A DNA stretch of 64,000 bases from Bacteroidales bacterium (GTDB lineage Bacteria > Bacteroidota > Bacteroidia > Bacteroidales > P3), in NCBI GenBank assembly GCA_017545365.1, contig JAFWOP010000028.1:1-64000 (forward strand), read 5' to 3'. Shown here piece by piece: positions 1 through 8,425 of this stretch. The translations under genes and the position numbers were made by a program. The notes under the pieces were generated by a model. The model saw only the letters and a list, made by a program, of their open reading frames with translations, ran no database searches and was not told the origin of the DNA. Numbering within the stretch: the first letter of the stretch is position 1; each line of letters opens with the position of its first letter.

Positions 1-142
1 CATCGAAGATGCTGAATTTCAATAACCCCACACAAGGAACGCAGTGTGGGGTCAACGAAAACCCTACTACTCAGCGTCCCGGAGGGACGCGACAATGGGA
101 AAGATTGGAAAAAAATCAGTCATACTTTATACTAGAGCGTTT
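1..142 (+). repeat. Intergenic repeat family copy R1 (left end outside window)
   Basis: This copy holds, in order, a GAAGATGCTGAATTTCAATAA-like block, an ACCCCACAC/GTGTGGGGT hairpin, a perfect 7-bp stem GCGTCCC GGA GGGACGC at 74-90 followed by GACAATGGG, and the right end AAAAATCAGTCATACTTTA at 110-129 followed by TACTAGAGCGTT. The same blocks recur near 8.4 kb (inverted), 16.7 kb and 54.1 kb. It does not encode protein. The rest of the leader up to the AraC promoter shows nothing else recognisable. Confidence 0.6.
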
Positions 143-421
143 CGATTATTTGTTAACGATATAATTGTTTAATTATTGTGTTTACTTGTCTTTCATTCAT
201 TATTTGGATGATACCGTCTGTTTTGTCTGGCTTAACTTGTATCTTCTTTCATCATTTCATGATTTTTTAGGTTAATAATGTTATTAATTCACTGGAATTC
301 CAATTACTTGTTGAAAACTTTCTTGTTTTTGTTTTCTGATGCAAAAGTACTATACTCCAACGGATTATTGTTTTGCATATTCTATTGATTTCTTGACAAT
401 AATATGGAATGTTTCAAATTA

Positions 422-455
422 TTTGCCAATATGTGCCAAAAATGTTGTATCTTTG
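422..455 (+). promoter_or_regulatory. Bacteroidales promoter of the AraC gene
   Basis: A -33 TTTG (422-425) and a -7 TATCTTTG (448-455) are separated by 22 bp, matching the Bacteroidota TTTG / TAnnTTTG consensus. The promoter decides the start of the downstream gene: the ATG at 492 must be used, because the upstream in-frame ATG at 339 lies before the promoter. Confidence 0.75.
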
Positions 456-491
456 CAATCGCGTAAATCGTTAATACATAATGTGAAGGAT

Positions 492-1379
492 ATGAAAAAC
501 ACCGATGTTCAAGTAATTGACAACCAAAGCAAGCAAAGCATGTTCCTTTTGGACACTTCAAAGAGCAGCGTTTTCGAAAGAGATTTCTCCGTTATCATGA
601 CTATGGAGCCTCTGAAGAAACATATAGTGTTCGATGTCCCATTCCAGTCGGAGGAACACCGTCTCATGCTTGTAACCAGTGGCGAAGCCAAACACACTTT
701 CAATTTCCGCCAGTTCCATATCAAGAAAGGAGACTTGGTGCTGATGCCACAGAATTACATTATGTCTATTGACTCCATTTCTTCCGATTTCGATGCTAAG
801 ACACTTTCTTTCAAGTTTGTCTCAGCAGAGTATGCTGGGCTTATCGGCTTCAACATTGTGCATTTGGCATTAGACGAGAAACAGCAACAGGTGGTTCTCT
901 CCTTTATCCGTTTAATCGCGCAGATTGCGGAACTCAGCAACACTACAACTAATGTCATTGAGCATTTGGTTGTTTCGCTGCTCTACTTTATCAAGAAAAT
1001 CAAGGTTGCGCAGGACGGCAACGGAGAGACCATAATGATGAATTCGGCAGAGGTGCTCACAAACAATTTCCTTCAAATTTTGACTGAATTAGGTGCCCCA
1101 AACCGCCACGTGGCTTATTACGCCCAGCGTCTTAACGTATCCGAAAACCACTTGCAGACCACCATTAAGAAACAGACCAACCTCACTGTCATGCAGTGGG
1201 TCAACAACAAGACTATCGCATACATCAAGATGTATCTAGGTGACAAGGGAAACAACTACACGTTAAATCAAATTGCGGAGATGGTAAACCTAGGCGAAGA
1301 CACCAGCCTTATTCGTTTTTTCAAGAAAGAAACCAACATCACGCCAACCGAATACCGCGCACGGTTCAGCAACGGATAA
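492..1379 (+). CDS. AraC-family transcriptional regulator
   Basis: A 295-residue DNA-binding regulator. The N-terminal half (about residues 20-130) looks like a cupin-type sensor domain, with a GDLVLMPQ strand typical of AraC sensor barrels. The C-terminal 100 residues carry the two helix-turn-helix motifs; the second (QIAEMVNLGEDTSLIRFFKK, then TPTEYR) is the classic AraC signature. The frame is open from 339, but the promoter at 422-455 lies inside that extension, so the ATG at 492 was chosen. The gene stands alone; the next gene is on the other strand, so its target cannot be read from context. The ligand is unknown. Family assignment is firm, regulon unknown. Confidence 0.88.
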   Translation: MKNTDVQVIDNQSKQSMFLLDTSKSSVFERDFSVIMTMEPLKKHIVFDVPFQSEEHRLMLVTSGEAKHTFNFRQFHIKKGDLVLMPQNYIMSIDSISSDFDAKTLSFKFVSAEYAGLIGFNIVHLALDEKQQQVVLSFIRLIAQIAELSNTTTNVIEHLVVSLLYFIKKIKVAQDGNGETIMMNSAEVLTNNFLQILTELGAPNRHVAYYAQRLNVSENHLQTTIKKQTNLTVMQWVNNKTIAYIKMYLGDKGNNYTLNQIAEMVNLGEDTSLIRFFKKETNITPTEYRARFSNG

Positions 1380-1689
1380 AGAAGGTGGGCCGCCACCAGC
1401 ATCGTCAGCCGCCACGCAGGTAACGCCATGCCCTCAGATATTTGTCAGTGCGGGCGACATCGGCGGCGGTTATTTTCGGCAGTCGCCGGAGATCCAGATT
1501 GTCTTCGTTTCATTTGTGTTCAAGAAGGCACATTCTCACAAGTATGCCGTTTGTCGTTTTCAACCAGAAAGGTTCACAGAACCTTTCCTTCACCCGCCTT
1601 GTCGCCGTTGCTCGGCATTCGCCACACAGGCTATCTGCAAGGCTTTTGGGTAAAGGTAGAAATTAAAAAATAGAAGGGCGGTGCCAGTT
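1380..1689. other. Non-coding stretch between convergent araC-like and EamA genes
   Basis: This 310-bp GC-rich stretch has no convincing gene. Two short overlapping plus-strand frames (near 1428-1673) have no family resemblance, no promoter and no signal peptide. Its right end (about 1654-1700) forms one arm of an AT-rich inverted repeat that runs into the last codons of the EamA gene. The remainder is unexplained. Confidence 0.4.
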
Positions 1690-2580
1690 TTAGTTTTTAC
1701 CTTTAAATTGTGCCAGCACCACGCCCACGATGACTATGGCTATGCCTATGGGCTTGCTCCACGACCACTGCTCTTGCCCTATAAGCAGGGCTGCAATCAG
1801 CGAGAAGACGGGGATGGCATTGGTGAAGATGCAGGCGGGGGTGGCCCCCAGCTGTGCGATGCCGATGTTGTAGAACACATACGCCAGCGTGCTGCAGAAG
1901 ATGCCCAGCACCAGCAGCATCACAATCATCTTGCCCGAATAGGAGAGCAGCGGCAGGCTTGCGCCGTCGAAGGCCAGCATGAAGGGGATGAAATAGAGGC
2001 AGCCGAACATGTTCTGATAGGCAGTGATGGTGAAGGGCTTGTAGCGGCCCACCAATTTCACCAACACGATGGTGAAGAATACGGCAATCAGCACCGCACC
2101 TGCCAGCCATGCCAGCCCCACAGGGTTGGCGTCCATATTCTCTTTGCCGCCAGGCAGCAGCATCACCGACAGCCCTATGAGCGACAGCACGATGCCGATG
2201 AGTGTCATGACCTTTATTTTCTCCTTAAAAGCTATCGCCATGCCAAACGGCACAAACAGCGGTATAGTGGCCACTACGATGGATGCCATGCTGCCGCTCA
2301 CCAGCTGCACCCCGCTGGTCTCGCAGATGCTGTAGATAAACGGCTCGAACAACGCCAGCAGCAGGAACCACTTGAGGTCGCCCTTCTTGATGGGCTCCAG
2401 TTTGTGGAACAGCAACAGCGCGGGAATGGTGACCACTGTTGCCAGCAGTAGTCGGAAGGTGAGGATGATGAATACGGTGATATGCTCTTCGGTGGTGAAG
2501 AGTTCCTTGGTGATAATGAAGCTCACCCCCCATACGATGGCGGCGAGGGCCAGAAGAAAATAGACAAGGGACTTTTTCAT
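1690..2580 (-). CDS. DMT superfamily transporter (EamA family)
   Basis: A 296-residue inner-membrane protein made of ten predicted transmembrane helices in two EamA halves (about residues 5-145 and 155-292). The start MKKSLVYFLLALAAIVWGVSF and the WGVSF/W-S-FP-type motif at helix 1 are typical of EamA exporters. Members of this superfamily export amino acids, nucleotide derivatives or other metabolites; the substrate here cannot be read from sequence. The last four codons and stop fall inside an AT-rich inverted repeat (about 1654-1707). A GH20-like gene lies 128 bp upstream on the same strand's downstream side (stop at 2709), with simple-sequence spacer between, so co-transcription is uncertain. 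Confidence 0.87.
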   Translation of the reverse strand: MKKSLVYFLLALAAIVWGVSFIITKELFTTEEHITVFIILTFRLLLATVVTIPALLLFHKLEPIKKGDLKWFLLLALFEPFIYSICETSGVQLVSGSMASIVVATIPLFVPFGMAIAFKEKIKVMTLIGIVLSLIGLSVMLLPGGKENMDANPVGLAWLAGAVLIAVFFTIVLVKLVGRYKPFTITAYQNMFGCLYFIPFMLAFDGASLPLLSYSGKMIVMLLVLGIFCSTLAYVFYNIGIAQLGATPACIFTNAIPVFSLIAALLIGQEQWSWSKPIGIAIVIVGVVLAQFKGKN

Positions 2581-2708
2581 TGGTGGTAGTGTTCTTGAGT
2601 GTGTTAATGCGTTATTGCGTTAGTCGAAAATTCTCAATTCTCAATTTAAAGGTATGCTGCCGCCCAAAACTTCATAATTCTTACTTCTGAACACTAACCC
2701 CTAACCCG
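2581..2708. repeat. Simple-word spacer with ATGCTGCCGCC core
   Basis: The 128-bp spacer between two minus-strand genes is built from repeated short words (TTAATGCG/TTATTGCG, AATTCTCAATTCTCAATT, CTAACCCCTAACCC) around a GGTATGCTGCCGCCC core at about 2651-2665. Similar words and cores recur in spacers near 13.19, 25.91 and 32.35 kb. No function is known. Confidence 0.4.
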
Positions 2709-4559
2709 TTATAGTTTGAATTCATATATTCCCTCTTGTGCCTTGCCTTTATACAGGGTGAGGGTGCGCAGGAGGGTGCCGTGGGGCAGGTGGAGGGGAT
2801 GCACGTATAGCGGCGACTCGGGGGTGGGGTCGCTGCCGTCGGTGGTGTAGTAGACGTAGGAGCCAAGGACTTCGGTGGTGATGGTGACCAGCAGTCCACC
2901 CGCTTCGGCGGTCTTGGTGACGGTGGGTTTGAAGGAGCCGGAGCAGCATTCGTAGCCGTTGGTGCGAAGGCGTGTCTTGTGGTGCTCTATCTTGCGTTGG
3001 AACCGTGGCCAGTCTTTGTTTTCGACGGGGCTCCAGAAGCATTCGGCCAAAGCGCAGAGGCGCGGCAGCAGCTGGTGCTGTGCGTCGGCATAGGTGGCGA
3101 GGTAGTCGGTCCAGAGGAGACATTCGGCTCCGCGGATGTATGACTGTGCGTTTTCGGTAAGGTGTGGCGGCACGGGGTCGTATTGATAGGCTTTGTAGAG
3201 GGTGAGGTACAGAGGGAACGCAGGAGGCTGGTGGCTGGAGTCGGCCTGATAGTAGTCGAGGCTGCAGTGGTCAGGGTCGGCGGCGATGACGGAGTTTCCG
3301 CGCAAGGCTGCTGCGAAGGCGTTGCTGTCGCCGTGCCATGCCATGATGACGGCATTGGTGCTCAGGTTGGGGCATTCTGCCACCTCGTCCCAGCCGATGA
3401 GATGGCGACCTTTGCGGGCCAGGTGCTCTTCCACGGTAGTGATGAACCAGTGGTGCAGCTCTTCTTCATTGCCGAGACCCAGTTGGCGGATGCGGTTGAG
3501 GCATCGAGGACAGTGTTCCCAGTTTTCCTTATAGGGCACGTCACCCCCGATGTGGATGTAGTCGGCAGGAAAGAGGGAGCACACTTCATCGAGGATGTTG
3601 TACACGAACTGCATGGCCTCGTCGTTGCCGAGGCAAAGGACGGCTTTGAGTGGCCAATAGGGGCCCAATGCCACCGAGTAGGGGTGGTCGTCGCAAGCGA
3701 ACTGGGGGTAGGCGGCAAGGACTGGTGAGCAGTGGGCCGGCAGTTCTATTTCGGGGATGACCTGTATGTTGCGTTGTGCGGCATATTCAATTATTTCGGC
3801 CACATCTTTGCGGGTGTAGTAGCCGCCGTAGGTGGGTTCCTCACCCACACGGGCGGGTTCTTCGCTGCCCCAGGGGCTGCGGGTGCGGTCCACACGCCAG
3901 GAGCCGATGTCGTTCAGCTGGGGGTAGTGCTCTATTTCCAGCCGCCAGCCCTGGTCGTCGGTCAGGTGCCAGTGGAAGCGGTTGAGCTTGTAGGCGGCCA
4001 TGAGGTCGAGGTGTTTCTTGATTTGCTTGACGGTGAAGAAGTGGCGGCAAACGTCCAGATGGCTTCCGCGCCATTCGAAGCGGGGGTAGTCGAGGATGGT
4101 GCATTCGGGCATCACGATGCGGCGGTAGGACCTTTTCTGTATGTCGTCGGGGAGCATCTGGACGAAAGTTTGGTAGGCGTAGAACAGTCCAGCCTCGGTG
4201 TTGGCACTGATGAAGATGCCGTTGGGCAGCACCTGGAGGAGGTAGCCTTCGTCGCCGATGGCGGGGTTGAGGGTGTCGTTGACCGAGAAGGTGATGCAGT
4301 CGCGGTCGGGTTTGCCGATGAAGGCGGGCCGGACGTGCATCTGGCGCAGAGAGTTGGCTATGTATTTGGCAGTTGGGGTGTTCTGTCCGAGTTTTTCGAA
4401 ACAGAATTTGGTGCTGGAGGAGAGGGTGAAGGTGCGTCCTTTCTGCACCATGTAGACGGGCTCAGGGATGATGGCATACTCCTCAACCACCACACTGCGG
4501 CCACAGGCCGAGGCAAGCAGCAGGCCGACGAGCAAGAAGAATGGGTGCCAACGTGTCAT
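2709..4559 (-). CDS. GH20 beta-N-acetylhexosaminidase-like lipoprotein, catalytic Glu missing
   Basis: A 616-residue protein with a lipobox (LLASAC) at its N terminus, a GH20b domain (about 25-145), a GH20 TIM barrel (about 150-500) and a C-terminal chitobiase-type/Fn3-associated module ending YEFKL. Barrel landmarks are present: WHLTDDQGWR, PEIELPAH, GRHLIGWDE, LDYYQ and the late Trp segment. The family's catalytic Asp-Glu pair in HIGGDExP reads HIGGDVPYKENW here: the Asp (about residue 340, codon at 3540-3542) is followed directly by Val, so the Glu codon is absent without loss of frame. The usual activity, removal of terminal GlcNAc/GalNAc, is therefore doubtful. The ATG at 4559 was chosen because an upstream in-frame TTG lies inside the -7 promoter box. 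Family certain, activity uncertain. Confidence 0.9.
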   Translation of the reverse strand: MTRWHPFFLLVGLLLASACGRSVVVEEYAIIPEPVYMVQKGRTFTLSSSTKFCFEKLGQNTPTAKYIANSLRQMHVRPAFIGKPDRDCITFSVNDTLNPAIGDEGYLLQVLPNGIFISANTEAGLFYAYQTFVQMLPDDIQKRSYRRIVMPECTILDYPRFEWRGSHLDVCRHFFTVKQIKKHLDLMAAYKLNRFHWHLTDDQGWRLEIEHYPQLNDIGSWRVDRTRSPWGSEEPARVGEEPTYGGYYTRKDVAEIIEYAAQRNIQVIPEIELPAHCSPVLAAYPQFACDDHPYSVALGPYWPLKAVLCLGNDEAMQFVYNILDEVCSLFPADYIHIGGDVPYKENWEHCPRCLNRIRQLGLGNEEELHHWFITTVEEHLARKGRHLIGWDEVAECPNLSTNAVIMAWHGDSNAFAAALRGNSVIAADPDHCSLDYYQADSSHQPPAFPLYLTLYKAYQYDPVPPHLTENAQSYIRGAECLLWTDYLATYADAQHQLLPRLCALAECFWSPVENKDWPRFQRKIEHHKTRLRTNGYECCSGSFKPTVTKTAEAGGLLVTITTEVLGSYVYYTTDGSDPTPESPLYVHPLHLPHGTLLRTLTLYKGKAQEGIYEFKL

Positions 4560-4577
4560 AAACTCAATTTTAAATTG

Positions 4578-4585
4578 CAAAAGTA
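4578..4585 (-). promoter_or_regulatory. -7 element of the GH20 gene promoter
   Basis: TACTTTTG on the minus strand matches the Bacteroidota -7 TAnnTTTG and sits 19 bp before the chosen ATG. No clear -33 TTTG is seen at 19-21 bp. The short leader implied fixes the start at 4559. Confidence 0.55.
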
Positions 4586-4783
4586 CTAAAAAGAATTGAG
4601 ATATGATGTGTGAGGTTTGATAATTAAGAAGATTTATATGTTTTTTGATATGAATTGTTGGGCAGTGTGCAATTTTTTATTGTGGGGAGCGTTATTGGTA
4701 ATGAGAAGTGAGGGCGAAAGATTGCCAAGGTTGAGGGTGAGGCTGGTGTATCAGACTAATGATTAATTGTTAATTCTTTAGAC

Positions 4784-6271
4784 ATGAACTCGTTAAAGAA
4801 ACTGTTCTCAGATACGATGATTTACGGTGTGAGCAGTATTGTGGGCCGTTTTTTGAACTACCTGCTCGTCCCGCTGTATACCTATAAGATTGCTGCCACT
4901 TCGGGTGGCTATGGCATTGTCACCGAGATATATGCCTATACGGCTCTGATGTTGGTTATCCTCACCTTTGGCATGGAGACCACCTTCTTTTATTTTGCCA
5001 ACAAGTATCGCGAGCGGTCGGACACGGTCTTCTCTACAGCCCTGTCGGCGGTGGGCAGCGTGTCGGCATTGTTTCTGCTGTTGCTCTTCTGCTTTATCAA
5101 GCCCATAGCTCACGGGCTCGGCTACGACGCGCATCCCGAGTTTCTGACCATGATGGGGTGTGTGGTGGCGATTGATGCTTTTCAGGCGATACTGTTTGCG
5201 CTGTTGCGCTTTCAGGGTAGGGCTATCAAGTTTGCCTTTCTGAAGCTTCTGAACATCTTCTGCAATATAGGGCTGAACCTCTTCGTATTCCTCGTGGCAC
5301 CGGGCCTTTATGAGTCGCACCCACAGCTTATGGGGTGGTATAATCCCGACTACCAGGTGGGTTATATTTTTGTGGTGAACCTCATCTGCACGGCGGGCAT
5401 AACACTAGGGTTCTTGCCTGAATTGCGCAAGCTGCGTAGTGGGGTGGACTGGAAGGTGTTGAAGGAGATGTTGCACTACACATGGCCGTTGCTGCTGTTC
5501 GGTATTGCGGGTATATTGAACCAGGTGGCTGACAAGATTTGTTTCAACCACTTGGTGCCAGGCCAAGAAGGCAAGGTGCAGTTGGGTATATATGGTTCGT
5601 GTGTGAAGATAGCCATGATTATGGCTTTGATTACGCAGGCGTTCCGCTATGCCTACGAGCCATTTGTGTTCGGTGGTGGCAAGGACCGCGACAGCAAAGA
5701 GACGCAGGCGTTGGTGATGAAGTATTTTGTCATATTTGCCCTGCTGGCCTTCTTGGCAGTGATGGCTTATCTTGACATCTTCAAGTATTTTATTGCACCC
5801 AGTTATTGGGAGGGGCTGCGCGTGGTGCCCATCGTGATGATGGCGGAGATATTTATGAGCATCTATTTCAACCTGTCGTTCTGGTATAAGCTGATAGAGC
5901 AGACATGGTGGGGAGCGGTGTTCTCGGCCATAGGGTGTGTGGTGCTGCTGGCCATCAACATCATTTTTGTGCCGCAATACGGCTATATGGCTTGCGCTTG
6001 GGGCGGTTTCGCGGGCTATGGGGTCTGCATGCTGCTCTCCTATTTCGTGGGGCAGAAGAAAAGCCCTGTGCCCTATAAGGTCCTGCCCATCCTAGGCTAC
6101 TTTGCTTTGGCATTAGGGCTGTATGGTCTGAGCGTCTGGCTGCGGCCGGAGACCCTCGTGTGGCAACTGCTGCTCAACACCCTGCTGCTGCTGGTATATG
6201 TGGCGGTGGTGTGCTATTGCGAGCGCGACCTGATAGGCTCGGCCTTGAAGCGGTTGCGCCATAGGAAATGA
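4784..6271 (+). CDS. Wzx-like polysaccharide/lipid-linked oligosaccharide flippase
   Basis: A 495-residue integral membrane protein of the MOP (multidrug/oligosaccharidyl-lipid/polysaccharide) superfamily. It has about 14 hydrophobic helices in two repeats; the opening block (LFSDTMIYGVSSIVGRFLNY then LVPLYTYKI) is the family's typical first helix. Such proteins move undecaprenyl-linked glycans across the inner membrane for O-antigen, capsule or similar polymers. Nearby glycosyltransferases (6336-7472, 7579-8346, 9493-10548) support an envelope-glycan role, though they are on mixed strands and no polymerase or initiating transferase is in the window. A mobile drug-exporter function is less likely. 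The preceding 200 bp carries no clear promoter. Confidence 0.87.
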   Translation: MNSLKKLFSDTMIYGVSSIVGRFLNYLLVPLYTYKIAATSGGYGIVTEIYAYTALMLVILTFGMETTFFYFANKYRERSDTVFSTALSAVGSVSALFLLLLFCFIKPIAHGLGYDAHPEFLTMMGCVVAIDAFQAILFALLRFQGRAIKFAFLKLLNIFCNIGLNLFVFLVAPGLYESHPQLMGWYNPDYQVGYIFVVNLICTAGITLGFLPELRKLRSGVDWKVLKEMLHYTWPLLLFGIAGILNQVADKICFNHLVPGQEGKVQLGIYGSCVKIAMIMALITQAFRYAYEPFVFGGGKDRDSKETQALVMKYFVIFALLAFLAVMAYLDIFKYFIAPSYWEGLRVVPIVMMAEIFMSIYFNLSFWYKLIEQTWWGAVFSAIGCVVLLAINIIFVPQYGYMACAWGGFAGYGVCMLLSYFVGQKKSPVPYKVLPILGYFALALGLYGLSVWLRPETLVWQLLLNTLLLLVYVAVVCYCERDLIGSALKRLRHRK

Positions 6272-6335
6272 ATGTGCTAACACAGTAGAAAGCTTAACAC
6301 ATTAACGTATTAACACGTTAACGCATTCAAAAAAA

Positions 6336-7472
6336 TCAGTCCTCCTTCTCGGGGCTGAGGGTGGAGTAGAGGCTGTAGAAATCGGCGATGATTTTCTTGG
6401 GTTCGAAGTTCTTGCGCTGCAGACGTCCTTTTTCGATGAGTTCGCAGCGCAATTGGGGCGAGTCGATGATGCGTTGCAGCTGCTGTGCTATCTCGTGTGG
6501 GTTGTCGGGCGAGGCGTAGAGGGCTGCATCGCCGCCAGCTTCGGGCATGGACGCGGTGTTGGAAGTGACCACCGGAGTGTCACAACACATGGATTCGAGT
6601 ATGGGGATGCCGAAACCTTCGAACTGTGAGACATAGACGCTGGCTATAGCGTTGGCATAGAGGGCGGGGAAGTCGCTGAAGTCGGCATCGGAGATGATGT
6701 GGACGCGGCTCGAAATGCGTTTGCGCTTGATTTCGGAATTCAGCTGGTGGATGTATCCGCCATGAGGATGGCCGACGATAACGAGGTGAATGTCGTCGGG
6801 CAGTTCGGTCAAGGCCTGCACGGCGGCAACCTGGTTTTTGCGGTCTTCGATAGAGCCTACACAGACGATGTATCTCTCAGGAAGTTCGTAGGTGGAGCGC
6901 ACTTCGGTCTTGACCTCCTCGGTGACAGGCTGCCAAAAGATGTCGTCGCAGGACTGGTAAATGACTTTAATCTTGGATTCTGGCACCTTGAGGTAATTGA
7001 CCAGGTCGCTCTTGGTCTGCTCGCTGATGGCGATGACCACGTCGGCGATGCGGCAGGCATGGCGTTGTTTGATGCGGTGGGCGATGCGGTCGAAAGCCTT
7101 GTAGTATTGTGGATAGCGCCATACGATGAGGTCGTGCATTGTGACCACCTTCTTGATGGAATGGGGTATGCCGTGGGGCAGTTCGTGGCTGAGGCCGTGG
7201 AAGATGTCCACCTTGTCGCTTTTCAGATGCATCGAGACACCATAGCTGCGCCACAGGTTGGGGAAGTAGCGGTCAATGCCTGATGGCTGGCGGGTGGAGA
7301 TGTTGGCAAAGCTAGAGAAATAGCTTTTGTATTCGCCATTCATCACCGGAGAGTAAAGGAACGAGCGCACCCGGTTGTGCTGTTGTGCCAGGCCGCAAAT
7401 GAGCATTCGGCTGTAATTACCCAGGCCTGTATAGTTTTGAAACGCTCTTTTAGCATCGAAGCCTATTATCAT
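6336..7472 (-). CDS. Glycosyltransferase family 4 (GT-B fold)
   Basis: A 378-residue cytoplasmic glycosyltransferase. The N-terminal Rossmann half contains GLGNYSRMLICGL and the acceptor-side HDLIVWRYP segment. The C-terminal nucleotide-sugar half has CVGSIEDRKN, a variant of the GT4 GxxxxKN loop, and the EGFGIPILESM segment with the paired Glu residues of the EX7E motif. The closest functional analogues are mannosyl- or rhamnosyl-transferases of O-antigen and capsule pathways; donor and acceptor cannot be read. It is divergent from a GT2 gene, sharing the interlocked promoter at 7526-7562, which suggests that the two are balanced against each other. Confidence 0.9.
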   Translation of the reverse strand: MIIGFDAKRAFQNYTGLGNYSRMLICGLAQQHNRVRSFLYSPVMNGEYKSYFSSFANISTRQPSGIDRYFPNLWRSYGVSMHLKSDKVDIFHGLSHELPHGIPHSIKKVVTMHDLIVWRYPQYYKAFDRIAHRIKQRHACRIADVVIAISEQTKSDLVNYLKVPESKIKVIYQSCDDIFWQPVTEEVKTEVRSTYELPERYIVCVGSIEDRKNQVAAVQALTELPDDIHLVIVGHPHGGYIHQLNSEIKRKRISSRVHIISDADFSDFPALYANAIASVYVSQFEGFGIPILESMCCDTPVVTSNTASMPEAGGDAALYASPDNPHEIAQQLQRIIDSPQLRCELIEKGRLQRKNFEPKKIIADFYSLYSTLSPEKED

Positions 7473-7525
7473 TGTATGACGTTTAAAGTTGAATACTTAA
7501 CGGTTAACGTGGTCGTCAAAAATTT

Positions 7526-7558
7526 TTTGCAAAAGTACAAAAAAAAAACGTATCTTTG
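7526..7558 (+). promoter_or_regulatory. Promoter of the GT2 gene (interlocked with the GT4 promoter)
   Basis: -33 TTTG at 7526-7529 and -7 TATCTTTG at 7551-7558, spacing 21 bp. The -33 box abuts the -7 box of the minus-strand promoter. The start codon is only 20 bp past the -7 box, so the leader is very short. Confidence 0.82.
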
Positions 7559-7562
7559 CAAA
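7530..7562 (-). promoter_or_regulatory. Promoter of the GT4 gene (interlocked with the GT2 promoter)
   Basis: On the minus strand, -33 TTTG lies at 7559-7562 and -7 TACTTTTG at 7530-7537, spacing 21 bp. Each -33 box adjoins the opposite -7 box, so the two promoters occupy the same 37 bp. Confidence 0.8.
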
Positions 7563-7578
7563 TTCTAAATCAAAAAAA

Positions 7579-8346
7579 ATGATAACATTGTCGGCAGTCA
7601 TTATCACACACAACGAGGAACGCAATATCGAGCGATGCCTCAAATCTTTACAGGGAGTGGCGGATGAGATTGTGGTGGTGGACTCCGGGTCGACTGATGG
7701 CACGGCGGATGTTTGCCAACGATGCGGTGTTAGGCCAATCACCCACGAGTGGGAAGGCTATGCACAGCAGAAAAACTATGCCAACAGACTTGCCACCGGC
7801 GACTGGCTGTTGAGTCTGGATGCCGACGAGGCCCTCTCGGACGAGCTGCGCAGCAGCCTTGTGGCATTGAAACAGGCAGACATGGATGGCGGGACGGCGT
7901 ATGAAGTGGCGCGGCTGACCAACTTTTGTGGCCATTGGGTGCGTCATTGCGGCTGGTATCCCGATGCGCGAGTGCGTATGTGGCAACGCGGGAAAGCACA
8001 ATGGGAGGGCAGCGTTCATGAACAGCTGCGCTTTGCGTCGCCTGTGCGTACGTTCAGACTCAAGGGCGATTTGTTGCATTACTCCTATTACTCCTTGTCG
8101 GAACTCTCCGAGCGGCAACCGAAATACTACCAGCTGGCGGCCCAGGAAGCCTACGCGCAAGGTCACAGGGTGGGTGCGGCAGCCCTAATGCTGAAACCGG
8201 CATGGTCTTTCGTTCGGGACTATTTTCTTCGTGGTGGCCTGCTGGACGGAGTCACTGGCTATGTGGTATGCCGCATGAATGCCCACTACACCTTTATGAA
8301 ATATGCCACATTGAAAGAGATGTCGAATAAAGTCGTTAATGTGTGA
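7579..8346 (+). CDS. Glycosyltransferase family 2 (WaaE/KdtX-like)
   Basis: A 255-residue GT-A glycosyltransferase. It opens with LSAVIITHNEERNIERCLKS, followed by the nucleotide-binding DSGSTDGT and the metal-binding LDADE motif (DxD type). The C-terminal part, with GHWVRHCGWYPD and EGSVHEQL, matches the WaaE/KdtX subgroup of GT2 that adds glucose or another sugar to the lipopolysaccharide core. The enzyme should be cytoplasmic and membrane-associated. It is monocistronic by appearance: a 387-bp gap with an inverted repeat copy follows. Assignment to LPS core synthesis is inference from subgroup similarity and from neighbouring glycan genes. Confidence 0.9.
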   Translation: MITLSAVIITHNEERNIERCLKSLQGVADEIVVVDSGSTDGTADVCQRCGVRPITHEWEGYAQQKNYANRLATGDWLLSLDADEALSDELRSSLVALKQADMDGGTAYEVARLTNFCGHWVRHCGWYPDARVRMWQRGKAQWEGSVHEQLRFASPVRTFRLKGDLLHYSYYSLSELSERQPKYYQLAAQEAYAQGHRVGAAALMLKPAWSFVRDYFLRGGLLDGVTGYVVCRMNAHYTFMKYATLKEMSNKVVNV

Positions 8347-8425
8347 GCCGAAAGCCGAGAGTACCGTTGAATAGAAGAAATGCAGAGTGTTAATATGTTT
8401 CTATGTTTAAAAGTTTTAATGTTTT

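Noticed and set aside
339..491. 51-residue N-terminal extension of the AraC regulator
   Set aside because: The promoter at 422-455 lies inside it, so it would not be transcribed whole; the first plausible start is 492.
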